From: Pseudomonas abieticivorans
GTDB lineage: Bacteria; Pseudomonadota; Gammaproteobacteria; Pseudomonadales; Pseudomonadaceae
Assembly: GCF_023509015.1 (NCBI RefSeq)
Contig: NZ_CP094975.1
Span: 193,501-257,500, forward strand
DNA length: 64,000 nt
Direction: 5' to 3'
The translations under genes were made by a program, and so were the position numbers. Under the pieces are notes generated by a model. That model ran no database searches. It was not told the origin of the DNA and saw nothing but the letters and a program-made list of their open reading frames with translations. Numbering within the stretch: position 1 is the first letter of the stretch; every line of letters starts with the position of its first letter. This document shows, piece by piece, positions 18,373 through 26,898 of this stretch.

Positions 18373-18550
18373 GCAGGGTGTCCTGTCAAAAGGGAAAACC
18401 CACGCCGGTGTCATTGCGCCAGCCAGTGGGTGGTGCTTTGGGTATCGCCCTTACGGTGTTCAGCAGCCCGGGAATTGAGGCGCAACTGCCGATAGCAGAA
18501 TGTGTGCCAGGATTTTAATGCGCTGATATTTCAATTGGTTGTGAGAGGGA

Positions 18551-18562
18551 GCAAACGTTTGC
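18551..18562. promoter_or_regulatory. LacI/PurR-like palindrome GCAAACGTTTGC
   Basis: A perfect 12-bp palindrome with a central CG, in the form bound by PurR/CytR-type LacI-family repressors. It is about 180 bp upstream of the cdd start, on the promoter side of the nucleoside operon. One base separates it from the RutR-like box at 18564-18575. Confidence 0.55.
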
Positions 18563-18563
18563 A

Positions 18564-18575
18564 GACCATTTGATC
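18564..18575. promoter_or_regulatory. RutR-like box GACCATTTGATC upstream of cdd
   Basis: It differs in one base from the perfect palindrome GACCATTTGGTC at 19406-19417 upstream of rutA. The surrounding 17 bases (18562-18578 and 19404-19420) also match in 16 positions. The known RutR consensus is TTGACCA-N2-TGGTCAA. It points to RutR acting on the cdd-nupC-deoAB operon as well as on rut. Confidence 0.55.
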
Positions 18576-18638
18576 CGCTTTAGAGCGCCTGGTTTGTGCG
18601 CGCGTGCGCGGTTTGGGGGCGTGCCTGGAGTGGCCGCG

Positions 18639-19310
18639 TTATGCGCGCGGCCTGATGCCATCCAGGATTAGCGCGCGCAGGCTCTCCAGCACCTCGGCAA
18701 AAAACACCGGGTCGTCCAGGGTCTTGCCCGTGACCGCATCAATCTGGCTACGAAAATCGGTGTAGTGCTGGGTGGTCGCCCACAGCGAAAAAATCAGGTG
18801 GTGCGGCTTGATCGGTGCCAACTTGCCGGCATCGATCCAGCCCTGGATCACCGCCACCTTGGCGTCTACCAACTCGCGCAGGGGTTCGGTCAATTCGCTC
18901 ATCAACAAGGGCGCGCCCTGCACGATTTCCAGGCAAAACAGCCGCGACTCGGCCGGGTGGTCGCGGGACAACTCCAGCTTGATGCGCAGGTATTCACTGA
19001 TGGCCGCCAACGGGTCTTGCTCGGCGCTGAAGCCACGCAACGGCTGCAGCCACACCTCTAAAAGGTTGCGCAGCACGCTCAGGTACAGCTCGTCCTTGCT
19101 GCTGAAGTAATACAGCAGGTTGGTCTTGGACACGTCGGCCAGGTTGGCCACCTGGTCCAGGCTGGTGCCGTGCACGCCATAACGGGAAAACAGCTGCAGG
19201 GCGGCGTCCAGAATCACCGAACGCTTGCCTTCCACCAGGCGCTTGCGACGCTTCACGGTCGCGGCGCTAGGCGCACGGGTGGCCTTGGCGGCAGGAGGGG
19301 TTTGCTTCAC
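18639..19310 (-). CDS. rutR: TetR-family repressor of pyrimidine catabolism
   Basis: 223 residues. The DNA-binding part reads ILDAALQLFSRYGVHGTSLD with LADVSKTNLLYYFSSKDELY, the TetR helix-turn-helix (about residues 32-78). The rest matches the RutR effector domain, which binds uracil or thymine (WIDAGKLAPIKPHHLIFSLWATTQHYTDF, in two parts). It is divergent from rutA across a 243-bp gap that contains a perfect RutR box. A second box lies beyond its 3' end, before cdd. RutR normally represses rut until uracil is present. Confidence 0.93.
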   Translation of the reverse strand: MKQTPPAAKATRAPSAATVKRRKRLVEGKRSVILDAALQLFSRYGVHGTSLDQVANLADVSKTNLLYYFSSKDELYLSVLRNLLEVWLQPLRGFSAEQDPLAAISEYLRIKLELSRDHPAESRLFCLEIVQGAPLLMSELTEPLRELVDAKVAVIQGWIDAGKLAPIKPHHLIFSLWATTQHYTDFRSQIDAVTGKTLDDPVFFAEVLESLRALILDGIRPRA

Positions 19311-19405
19311 AGGTACCTACCCGTCTTCAACTGAAAGTGGCGCCACTCTACCGTACAAAATGCGCCGTTGCCGTGCACCGCGCACAATCCAGGTGCTCTT
19401 TATCA

Positions 19406-19417
19406 GACCATTTGGTC
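19406..19417. promoter_or_regulatory. RutR operator of the rut operon (GACCATTTGGTC)
   Basis: A perfect palindrome, GACCA-TT-TGGTC, the core of the established RutR consensus. It lies 137 bp upstream of the rutA start and between rutR and rutA. Confidence 0.8.
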
Positions 19418-19553
19418 CGCCTTAAGGCGCGGTGCAATTCCAAGTCATTGTTTCAAAAAAGCTTTCAAAACCTGGCCTGCTTTCTGCAATCAGCCTGGCG
19501 TAGCGTGCTCCGCCGCACCGGGCACTCAGTCATCAGCGCATAGAGGTTTGACC

Positions 19554-20636
19554 ATGGACATTGGCATCTTCATCCCTATCGGCAACAACGGCTGGCTCAT
19601 CTCCAAGAACGCTCCGCAGTACCTGCCCAGTTTCGAGCTGAACAAGACCATCGTGCAAAGCGCCGAGCACTACGGCTTCGACTTTGCCCTGTCGATGATC
19701 AAGCTGCGCGGCTTTGGCGGCGAGACCGAATTCTGGGAGCACAACCTCGAATCCTTCACCCTGATGGCCGGCCTTGCCGCCGTCACCAGCCGCATCCAGC
19801 TGTTCGCCACGGCCGCCACCCTGACCTTGCCGCCAGCCATCGTCGCGCGCATGGCCAGCACCATCGACTCCATCTCCAACGGCCGCTTTGGCGTGAACCT
19901 GGTGACCGGCTGGCAGAAGCCTGAGTACGAGCAAATGGGCCTGTGGCCAGGCGATGAATTCTTCAGCACCCGCTACGAGTACCTGGCCGAGTACGCCCAG
20001 GTACTGCGTGACCTGTGGGCCACCGGCAGCAGTGACTTCAAGGGTGACTACTTCACCATGAACGACTGCCGCGTGAGCCCCAAGCCCAAGGCTGCGATGA
20101 AGGTGATCTGCGCCGGGCAGAGCGAAGCGGGCATGGCGTTTTCGTCCAAGTACGCCGACTACAACTTCTGCTTCGGCAAGGGCGTCAACACCCCCACCGC
20201 CTTCGCCCCCACCGCCGCCAAGCTGATCGAAGCCAACGCGGCCACCGGCCGTGACGTGACCAGTTGCGTGCTGTTCATGATCATTGCCGACGACACCGAC
20301 GAAGCCGCCCGTGCCCGCTGGGAACACTACAAGGCCGGCGCCGACGAAGAGGCCATCGCCTGGCTCAGCGAAAAGGGCGCGGCCGACAAGAGCCCAGGTT
20401 CCAACATGCGGCAAATGGCCGACCCCACCTCGGCGGTGAACATCAACATGGGCACCCTGGTCGGCTCCTGGGCCACGGTGGCGCGCCTGCTCGATGAAGT
20501 GGCCAGCGTGCCCGGCACCCAGGGCGTGATGCTGACCTTCGATGACTTCGTCAAGGGCGTGGAAGACTTCGGCCAGAAGATCCAGCCGCTGATGACCAGC
20601 CGCCAACACATCAACCTGCTCAAGGAAACCGCCTGA
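19554..20636 (+). CDS. rutA: Pyrimidine monooxygenase RutA
   Basis: 360 residues from the ATG at 19554 ([17 protein letters not shown]), with GAGG upstream; the frame is open earlier but the family starts here. A luciferase-like FMN monooxygenase that, with O2 and FMNH2 from RutF, opens the uracil ring between N3 and C4 to give ureidoacrylate. Diagnostic stretches are [34 protein letters not shown] and [19 protein letters not shown]. First gene of rutABCDF; its stop overlaps the rutB start (TGATG). Confidence 0.97.
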   Translation: MDIGIFIPIGNNGWLISKNAPQYLPSFELNKTIVQSAEHYGFDFALSMIKLRGFGGETEFWEHNLESFTLMAGLAAVTSRIQLFATAATLTLPPAIVARMASTIDSISNGRFGVNLVTGWQKPEYEQMGLWPGDEFFSTRYEYLAEYAQVLRDLWATGSSDFKGDYFTMNDCRVSPKPKAAMKVICAGQSEAGMAFSSKYADYNFCFGKGVNTPTAFAPTAAKLIEANAATGRDVTSCVLFMIIADDTDEAARARWEHYKAGADEEAIAWLSEKGAADKSPGSNMRQMADPTSAVNINMGTLVGSWATVARLLDEVASVPGTQGVMLTFDDFVKGVEDFGQKIQPLMTSRQHINLLKETA

Positions 20637-21376
20637 TGAATGCCCCCGCACACCTGTCCGGCTACGGCCTGCCACCGGCCACCCAAGCGGCGCGCACCCT
20701 GCCCGCGCGCCCCGAAGCCCTGAGCCTGAAAGCCTGCGAAACCGCCTTGGTGGTGGTCGACATGCAAAACGCCTACGCCAGCATTGGCGGCTACCTGGAC
20801 CTGGCCGGTTTCGACGTGAGCAGCACGGGGCCAGTCATCGCCAATATCCAGAAGGCCTTGGCCACGGCACGCGCCGCGGGCATGCCGGTGGTGTTTTTCC
20901 AGAACGGCTGGGACAGCGACTACGTCGAGGCCGGCGGCCCTGGCTCACCCAACTGGCACAAGTCCAACGCGCTGAAAACCATGCGCCAGCGCCCGGAACT
21001 GCAAGGCACGCTGCTGGCCAAGGGCGGCTGGGACTACGAACTGGTCGACGAACTCAAGCCCCAACCGGGCGACATCGTGGTACCCAAGACCCGCTACAGC
21101 GGCTTCTTCAACACCAATTTCGACAGCCTGATGCGCAGCCGTGGCATCCGCAACCTGGTGTTCACCGGCATCGCCACCAACGTGTGCGTGGAGTCCACCC
21201 TGCGCGACGGTTTCTTCCTCGAATACTTCGGCGTGGTGCTGGCCGACGCCACCCACCAGGCCGGCCCGGCGTTCGCCCAACAGGCGGCGCTGTTCAATAT
21301 CGAAACCTTCTTCGGCTGGGTTTCCACCGTCGAAGACTTCTGCACCACGTTCGCTGAACAGGACGCCCGCCCATGA
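20636..21376 (+). CDS. rutB: Ureidoacrylate amidohydrolase RutB
   Basis: 246 residues. A cysteine hydrolase of the isochorismatase fold that splits ureidoacrylate to aminoacrylate, CO2 and ammonia. The catalytic triad can be placed: Asp42 in VVVDMQNAY, a Lys in the [13 protein letters not shown] region, and Cys184 in [12 protein letters not shown]. The start overlaps the rutA stop by one base, and the end overlaps rutC by four, so translation is coupled across the operon. Confidence 0.96.
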   Translation: MNAPAHLSGYGLPPATQAARTLPARPEALSLKACETALVVVDMQNAYASIGGYLDLAGFDVSSTGPVIANIQKALATARAAGMPVVFFQNGWDSDYVEAGGPGSPNWHKSNALKTMRQRPELQGTLLAKGGWDYELVDELKPQPGDIVVPKTRYSGFFNTNFDSLMRSRGIRNLVFTGIATNVCVESTLRDGFFLEYFGVVLADATHQAGPAFAQQAALFNIETFFGWVSTVEDFCTTFAEQDARP

Positions 21377-21756
21377 GCAAAAAAGCCATTATCCCCGCCG
21401 GCACCGGCGTGCCCATCGCCCCCTTCGTCCCCGGCTCCATGGCCGACGGCGTGTTGTACGTGTCGGGCACCCTGCCCTTCGACAAAGACAACAACGTGGT
21501 GCACGTGGGCGATGCCACTGCCCAGACGCGCCACGTGCTGGAGACGATCAAAAGCGTGATCGAAACCGCCGGCGGCACCATGGACGACGTGACCTTCAAC
21601 ATGATCATGCTGCGCGACTGGGCCGACTACCCGTTGATCAACGCGGTGTACGCCGAGTACTTCGCCGGCGAGAAACCCGCGCGCTACTGCATCCAGTGCG
21701 GCCTGGTGAAACCCGACGCGCTGATCGAAATTGCCAGCATCGCCCACATCGGCTAA
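21373..21756 (+). CDS. rutC: Aminoacrylate deaminase RutC (RidA family)
   Basis: 127 residues, a RidA/YjgF-family trimer. It speeds the hydrolysis of aminoacrylate to malonic semialdehyde and ammonia. Family features include [33 protein letters not shown] and the C-terminal [18 protein letters not shown] with the conserved Arg. It overlaps rutB by four bases and is followed by rutD after 15 bp. A second RidA-family gene, of a different cluster, is at 50459. Confidence 0.96.
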   Translation: MSKKAIIPAGTGVPIAPFVPGSMADGVLYVSGTLPFDKDNNVVHVGDATAQTRHVLETIKSVIETAGGTMDDVTFNMIMLRDWADYPLINAVYAEYFAGEKPARYCIQCGLVKPDALIEIASIAHIG

Positions 21757-21771
21757 GCCCTGGAGGCCAGC

Positions 21772-22551
21772 ATGTACTACGAACTTTTGGGGCGCCGCGA
21801 GCCCGATGCCCCCACCGTGGTCCTGAGCTCAGGCCTGGGCGGTTCGGCACGCTTTTGGGCACCGCAACTGGCCCTGCTGAACGAGCAATTTCGGGTACTG
21901 GTGTACGACCACGCCGGCAGCGGCCGCAGCCCGGCGACCCTGGCCGACGACTACAGCATCGCGGACATGGCCGCCGAGCTGCTGGGCCTGCTCGACTCGC
22001 TTGAAATCACCCAGTGCCACTTCGTTGGCCATGCCCTGGGCGGCCTGGTGGGCCTGGAGCTGGCGTTGCAACGCCCGGCCCTGCTGCGCAGCCAGGTGCT
22101 GGTAAACGCCTGGAGCAGCCCCAACCCGCACAGTGCCCGTTGCTTTGCGGTGCGCAAAAACCTGTTGAACCACAGCGGCCCCGCCGCCTATGTGCAGGCC
22201 CAGGCGTTGTTTCTGTACCCCGCCGACTGGATCGCCGAGCACAGCGCGCAACTGGCCGAGGATGACGCCCATGCGTTGGCGCACTTTCCCGAGCCCGCCA
22301 ACCTGTTGCGCCGCATCGCGGCCTTGCAGGCGTTCGACGTGGAGGCGCGCCTGGGCGAAATCCAGGCACCCACCCTGTTGATCGCCAACCGCGACGACAT
22401 GCTGGTGCCCTGGCAGTGCTCGCAGCACTTGGCCGAGCAATTGCCCCATGGGCAACTGGTGTTGCTGGAATACGGCGGCCATGCCTCCAGTGTCAGCGAC
22501 ACGGCCACCTTCAACCGCGTGCTGCTCGATTACCTCGCCGCGTCAGCCTGA
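21772..22551 (+). CDS. rutD: Alpha/beta hydrolase RutD
   Basis: 259 residues with an alpha/beta-hydrolase fold. The N-terminal half has [16 protein letters not shown] (oxyanion region) and [10 protein letters not shown]. The nucleophile-elbow region reads [16 protein letters not shown], with Ala where most hydrolases have Ser, as in known RutD proteins. A late His is in [11 protein letters not shown]. RutD increases flux through the pathway, possibly by hydrolysing aminoacrylate or carbamate-type intermediates; its exact role is unsettled. A ribosome binding site (TGGAGG) lies upstream. Confidence 0.93.
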   Translation: MYYELLGRREPDAPTVVLSSGLGGSARFWAPQLALLNEQFRVLVYDHAGSGRSPATLADDYSIADMAAELLGLLDSLEITQCHFVGHALGGLVGLELALQRPALLRSQVLVNAWSSPNPHSARCFAVRKNLLNHSGPAAYVQAQALFLYPADWIAEHSAQLAEDDAHALAHFPEPANLLRRIAALQAFDVEARLGEIQAPTLLIANRDDMLVPWQCSQHLAEQLPHGQLVLLEYGGHASSVSDTATFNRVLLDYLAASA

Positions 22552-22565
22552 TGGGAGCCCACCAC

Positions 22566-23078
22566 ATGTCACTTGCCCTTGTCGCCCCAGCACCGCACGT
22601 CCCGCGCCAGGATTTTCGCAATGCCATGGCCGGGCTCGCTGCCGCCGTGAACATCATCACCAGCGACGGCCCCCACGGCCGCGTGGGCTTTACCGCCACT
22701 GCCGTGTGCAGCGTGACGGATGACCCGCCCACCCTGCTGGTGTGCCTGAACCGCTCGGCCTCGGTACACCCGGTGCTGACCGCCAACGCGGTGCTGTGCG
22801 TCAACACCCTGGCGGGCGATCAGCGCGAGCTGTCCAACCTGTTCGGCGGCAAAACGCCGATGGCCGAACGCTTTGCCGCTGGCGCCTGGCGCACCGGGGA
22901 TAACGGCGCACCGCTGCTTGAAGGCGCCGCCGCAGGCTTTGAATGCCGCATCAGCCGCACCGTCGACGTCGGCACCCACGACGTGCTGTTTTGCGAAGTG
23001 CTGGCGCTCAAGCGTGATGACCAGGCATCGGCCCTGGTGTATTTCGATCGCAACTACCATGGTCTGTCGACCTGCTGA
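22566..23078 (+). CDS. rutF: Flavin reductase RutF
   Basis: 170 residues from the ATG at 22566, with GGGAG 8-12 bases upstream. An NADH:FMN oxidoreductase of the flavin-reductase-like fold that supplies reduced FMN to RutA. Family stretches: [40 protein letters not shown] and [18 protein letters not shown]. In E. coli rutE (malonic semialdehyde reductase) lies between rutD and rutF; here it is missing, so that step must be done by another reductase. rutG is also absent. Confidence 0.95.
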   Translation: MSLALVAPAPHVPRQDFRNAMAGLAAAVNIITSDGPHGRVGFTATAVCSVTDDPPTLLVCLNRSASVHPVLTANAVLCVNTLAGDQRELSNLFGGKTPMAERFAAGAWRTGDNGAPLLEGAAAGFECRISRTVDVGTHDVLFCEVLALKRDDQASALVYFDRNYHGLSTC

Positions 23079-23110
23079 TTTATCTAAAACCATTATCAAA
23101 AGGGAATTGA

Positions 23111-24133
23111 ATGTTTACGCGAAACCGCCTCGCCCTGGCCCTAGGCCTCACCCTGGCCGCCGCCACGCAACTGGCCAGCGCCGCTGCACCGGTCACGCCC
23201 AAAGTGATGCTGATCACCATGTTCGGCCCCGAAGCGCAGAACTGGATCGAGCGCCTGAAGCTGACCGAAAAAGTCGCCGTGCCGGGGCTCTCGGCCGAGT
23301 ACCCGAACGTGCTGTGCAACGCCCAGCAGGTGTGCCTGATGACCACCGGCATGGGCCAGACCAACGCCACGGCCTCGACCCTGGCCCTGGCCTTGGCGCC
23401 GCAACTGGACCTGCGCAAAACCTATTTCGTGGTGGCGGGCATCGCCGGCATCAGCCCCAAGCACGGCACCCTCGGCACCGCCGCCTGGGCCCACTACCTG
23501 GTGGAGTTCGGCACCCAATGGGAACTGGACTCGCGCGATGTGCCCAAAAACTGGCCCACCGGCTACCTGGGCATCAACACCAAAGGCCCCGACGAGAAAC
23601 CACCGCTGGACTACAAGACCGAAGTCTTCGAGCTCAACCCCACACTGCAAGCCAAGGCCTTCGCCCTGTCGCGCGCGGTCAAGCTCGATGAGAGCAAAGA
23701 ATCCGCCGCCTGGCGCCAGCACTACCCCTACGCCCCGGCCAACCAGCCACCAGTGGTCACCGAATGCGACACCCTGGCCGGCAACACCTGGTTCTCCGGC
23801 ACTCGCCTGAGCGAACGGGCCGAGGTGTGGACCAAACTGCTGACCGACAACAAAGGCACCTACTGCACCACCCAGCAAGAAGACAACTCCACCTATGAAG
23901 CCCTGCTGCGCGCCAGCCGCTTGGGCCGCGTCGACATCCAGCGCTTGGCGGTGGTGCGCGCGGGGTCTGATTTCGATCGGCCTTACCCTGGCTACAGCGA
24001 GGTGGATAACTTGCTCAAGTACGCCGATCAGGGGGGGTTCGTGCCGGCACTGGAGAACCTGTACCGGGCGGGGAACCCGTTGGTGCAGGATATCGTGAGC
24101 AATTGGGCGGCTTGGGAGAACGGCGTCAAATAG
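23111..24133 (+). CDS. Periplasmic purine nucleoside permease (NUP family)
   Basis: 340 residues. The first 25 form a clear Sec signal peptide (RNRLALALGLTLAAATQLASA, cut after ASA). The mature part has the phosphorylase-like NUP fold: KVMLITMFGPEAQNWIERL, VCLMTTGMGQTNATASTLAL and YFVVAGIAGISPKHGTLGTA. Fungal and bacterial members are described as purine nucleoside permeases or nucleoside-processing proteins; the exact activity in bacteria is not settled. It lies 32 bp after rutF, so it is probably co-transcribed with rut and may scavenge nucleosides in the periplasm. A stem-loop follows at 24152-24172. Confidence 0.85.
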   Translation: MFTRNRLALALGLTLAAATQLASAAAPVTPKVMLITMFGPEAQNWIERLKLTEKVAVPGLSAEYPNVLCNAQQVCLMTTGMGQTNATASTLALALAPQLDLRKTYFVVAGIAGISPKHGTLGTAAWAHYLVEFGTQWELDSRDVPKNWPTGYLGINTKGPDEKPPLDYKTEVFELNPTLQAKAFALSRAVKLDESKESAAWRQHYPYAPANQPPVVTECDTLAGNTWFSGTRLSERAEVWTKLLTDNKGTYCTTQQEDNSTYEALLRASRLGRVDIQRLAVVRAGSDFDRPYPGYSEVDNLLKYADQGGFVPALENLYRAGNPLVQDIVSNWAAWENGVK

Positions 24134-24151
24134 CTATCCCCCTCCCCCCAG

Positions 24152-24172
24152 CCCTCTCCCTCAGGGAGAGGG
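24152..24172. terminator. GC-rich stem-loop after the rut operon
   Basis: CCCTCTCCC-TCA-GGGAGAGGG is a perfect 9-bp stem with a 3-base loop, 19 bp after the NUP stop codon. There is no run of T after it, so it is either a weak terminator or one of the widespread intergenic stem-loops of pseudomonads that stabilise upstream message. Confidence 0.5.
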
Positions 24173-24222
24173 CGCCGACCGAGTGGTAATACAATCTGCC
24201 TATACGCCCCTTTCCAAAACCG

Positions 24223-24299
24223 TGCACACCCTCCCCATTTCGATGCACACTGAACACACCTGAATTCAAAAAACCCATAAAAATGTTCAACCTGCACAC
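24223..24299. promoter_or_regulatory. Three TGCACAC repeats in the codB promoter region
   Basis: TGCACAC occurs at 24223-24229, 24244-24250 and 24293-24299. The first two are exactly 21 bp apart, two turns of the helix. They lie upstream of codB and are candidate sites for the PucR regulator encoded in the same operon. Confidence 0.35.
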
Positions 24300-24412
24300 A
24301 GCCCATTGGCACCTCTGATCAATCCACCCCGCTCACCACGGCAAAACCGCACCTGGCCCGCCGTTTGCTCTACCCCAGGCCTGCCCCCAACCTCATCCTG
24401 CGGAGAAAAAAA

Positions 24413-25678
24413 ATGAGTGCTGCCAGCGAGTTTGCCTTGAGCGAGGCCCCACCCGAGGGGCGCAAGGGCTTGTTGCCGATTGCCATGGTGCTGTTCAGCT
24501 TTACCTTTTTTACCGGCACCATGTTTGCCGGTGGCAAGATCGGCATGGCGTTCAACGTGACCGACATGCTCTGGGTTGCCTTCATCGGCAACAGCCTGCT
24601 GGCCCTGTACGCCGCGAGCCTGGGCCTGATTGCCGCGCGCAGCGGTTTGAACACGGTGCTGATGGGCCGCTTGTGTTTTGGTGAAGTGGGCAGCCGGCTG
24701 TCAGACTTTATCCTGGGGTTTGCCGAACTTGGCTGGTATGCCTGGGGCACGGCCACGGTGGCGATTGTGTTGGTGAAGATGCTCGGGTTGGCCGAAGGGT
24801 TCACCACGCCCTTGATGGTGCTGTTCGGCTTTGGCTTTTGCCTCACGGCGCTGGTCGGCTTCAAGGGGCTGGAGGTGTTGTCGCGCATTTCGGTGCCGCT
24901 GATGTTCATTTTGCTGGTGGTGTCGATGGTCATTGCCACCCGTACCATTGGTGGTTGGCAGGGCCTGAGCGCGGTCATCCCACACGAGACCCTGAGCTTT
25001 TCGGCGGCCATTACCATGGTGTTTGGCACCTTCGCCAGCGGCGCTACCCAAGCCACCAACTGGACGCGCCTGGCGCGCAGCGGGCGGGTGGCGGTCACGG
25101 CCAGCATCCTGAGCTTTCTGCTGGGCAACGGCCTGATGATCGTGGCCGGGGCCTGGTGCGCCATCGTTTACCAGCAGGCCGACATCGTCGAAGTGATGAT
25201 GCTGCAGGGCCTGTCGTTTGCCGCAGTGATCATGCTGTGCCTGAACCTGTGGACCATCCAGGGCCCGACCATTTACAACGTCTCGGCCGCCGCCTGCCAC
25301 CTGGTGCGCAGTGAGCGGCGGCGCACCATGACCCTGGTGGCTGCGGCCATCGGCGTGGTGTTGGCCATCGGTGGCATGTACGAGTGGTTGATTCCGTTTC
25401 TGTTGCTATTGGGCGCGATCATTCCGCCCATTGGCGGGGTGATCATGGCCGATTTCTGGTACCGCCATCAGGGCCGTTACCCAACGTTGGCCCAGGCCAA
25501 CCTGCCGCGCTTCAACGTGCCGGGCCTGGCGGCTTATGCCATCGGTGCGGTGCTGGCCTACAGCTCGCCGTGGATCGCGCCGTTGGTGGGCATCGCCGCC
25601 TCAGCCCTGAGCTACATTGTGTTGCTTGAGTTCAGCCGCAAGTTCAGCAGCGCCAAGGCCATGCAGGGGGACCGTTGA
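24413..25678 (+). CDS. codB: Cytosine permease
   Basis: 421 residues, about twelve membrane segments, NCS1 family. I start at the ATG at 24413 (MSAASEFALSEAPPEGRKGL), with GCGGAG seven to nine bases upstream. Family features: SFTFFTGTMFAGGKIGMAFN in helix 1, GELGWYAWGTATVA-like segment around residue 105 (here FAELGWYAWGTATVA) and IIPPIGGVIMADFWYRH near the end. With the neighbouring codA this is most likely cytosine uptake; it might also serve for uracil, since rutG is absent. Its stop overlaps the start of the PucR gene. Confidence 0.9.
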   Translation: MSAASEFALSEAPPEGRKGLLPIAMVLFSFTFFTGTMFAGGKIGMAFNVTDMLWVAFIGNSLLALYAASLGLIAARSGLNTVLMGRLCFGEVGSRLSDFILGFAELGWYAWGTATVAIVLVKMLGLAEGFTTPLMVLFGFGFCLTALVGFKGLEVLSRISVPLMFILLVVSMVIATRTIGGWQGLSAVIPHETLSFSAAITMVFGTFASGATQATNWTRLARSGRVAVTASILSFLLGNGLMIVAGAWCAIVYQQADIVEVMMLQGLSFAAVIMLCLNLWTIQGPTIYNVSAAACHLVRSERRRTMTLVAAAIGVVLAIGGMYEWLIPFLLLLGAIIPPIGGVIMADFWYRHQGRYPTLAQANLPRFNVPGLAAYAIGAVLAYSSPWIAPLVGIAASALSYIVLLEFSRKFSSAKAMQGDR

Positions 25679-26898
25679 GCCTGACCGTCGAAGAAATCCT
25701 GCAACTGCCGGGCCTTGAAGAGATGGCCCTGCGCGCAGGCAAAGCACAGCGCCAGCGCAGTGTGCGCTGGCCCTACGTGGCCGAGAACGACGGCATTGCC
25801 GACTGGGTGATGGGCGGCGAGCTGGTGTTCGTCACCGGCATCAACCTGGCGCGCAGCGAGGCCAATTTGCTGCGCCTGGTGCGCGAAGGCCACGCCTGCG
25901 GCATTGCCGGGCTGGTGATCTTGACCGGTGATGCGTTCATCCAGCGCATCCCTGCATCCGTGGTGGCCCTGGCCGAGCAGTGCGGGCTGCCGCTGATCGA
26001 GCAGCCCTACCTGCTGAAGATGGTGATTGTTACCCACCTGATCGGCACGGCGCTGGTGCAGATGGCCCAGGGGCAGCGCTCGCGCGACGACATCCTCGGC
26101 CAACTGCTCAACGGCGACTACCCAAGCCTTGCGATCATTGGCCAACGCGCCGCGGCCCAGCAACTAGACCTGCAAGGCCCCAGGCGCCTGGCGGTACTGC
26201 GCCTGGGCGGGCTGGACGCGCTGTTCACCCACCAGCCCACCGAAGACGCCGAACGCCAGTTGCAGCACATTCGCCAGGCCCTGCAAGACCACCTGCAGGC
26301 CTGGAGCCGCGCCCTGGCAACACCGCTGCCAGTGACCGTGCAGGGCGACCTGTTCGTGTTGCTGCTGGCCGCCGATGAAGACCCACGGTTAGGTCTGGCC
26401 CGCCAATACCCTGCCCTGCAACACCTGAGCGCACCGCTGACGGTGTTCATCGGCGTGTCGAGCCTGGTGCAAGACTGCGGCCAATACCGCCAGGCGTTGG
26501 GCGAGGCACGCCAGGCGCTGGACGTGGCCGAAAGCCTGCTGCCGGCCAGCGGGCTGTGCGACTACAGCGAACTGGGCGTGCTGCGCCTGCTGCAGGCGAT
26601 CCCCGACAAACAGGTGATCGACGACTTCATCCGGCAAACACTGGGCAGCCTGCTGGAGGCCGGCCGCAAACACCCCAACACCTTGCTGCACACCCTGGAC
26701 GCGCTGCTGATGGAAAACGGCAACGCCCTCAAGGCCGCGCAGCGCCTGAACATCCACCGCAACACCCTCAACCAGCGCTTGCAACGCATCGAGCAACAAA
26801 GCGGCCATTCGCTGGACGACCCTCTCTTTCGCATGAATGCCTCGGTGGCGCTGCTGGTGTGGCGCATGACCGATGCACAGCTTCAGGAGCACACATGA
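25675..26898 (+). CDS. PucR-family transcriptional regulator
   Basis: 407 residues. The N-terminal third is a PucR domain (LTVEEILQLPGLEEMALRAG, DWVMGGELVFVTGINL) and the C-terminal end carries the PucR helix-turn-helix (LLMENGNALKAAQRLNIHRN, then TLNQRLQRIEQ). The start is a TTG (25675) that overlaps the codB stop as TTGA, with GGGGG just upstream, so it is coupled to codB. It also overlaps codA by four bases (ATGA). PucR proteins often control purine or pyrimidine use; this one probably controls codBA. The effector may be cytosine or uracil. Confidence 0.88.
   Translation: MSLTVEEILQLPGLEEMALRAGKAQRQRSVRWPYVAENDGIADWVMGGELVFVTGINLARSEANLLRLVREGHACGIAGLVILTGDAFIQRIPASVVALAEQCGLPLIEQPYLLKMVIVTHLIGTALVQMAQGQRSRDDILGQLLNGDYPSLAIIGQRAAAQQLDLQGPRRLAVLRLGGLDALFTHQPTEDAERQLQHIRQALQDHLQAWSRALATPLPVTVQGDLFVLLLAADEDPRLGLARQYPALQHLSAPLTVFIGVSSLVQDCGQYRQALGEARQALDVAESLLPASGLCDYSELGVLRLLQAIPDKQVIDDFIRQTLGSLLEAGRKHPNTLLHTLDALLMENGNALKAAQRLNIHRNTLNQRLQRIEQQSGHSLDDPLFRMNASVALLVWRMTDAQLQEHT

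Noticed and set aside
21829..22482. A 217-codon minus-strand frame inside rutD
   Set aside because: Antisense shadow of a confident gene.
24152..24172. Strong intrinsic terminator after the rut operon
   Set aside because: The stem is good but no T-run follows, so I list it only as a stem-loop with modest confidence.
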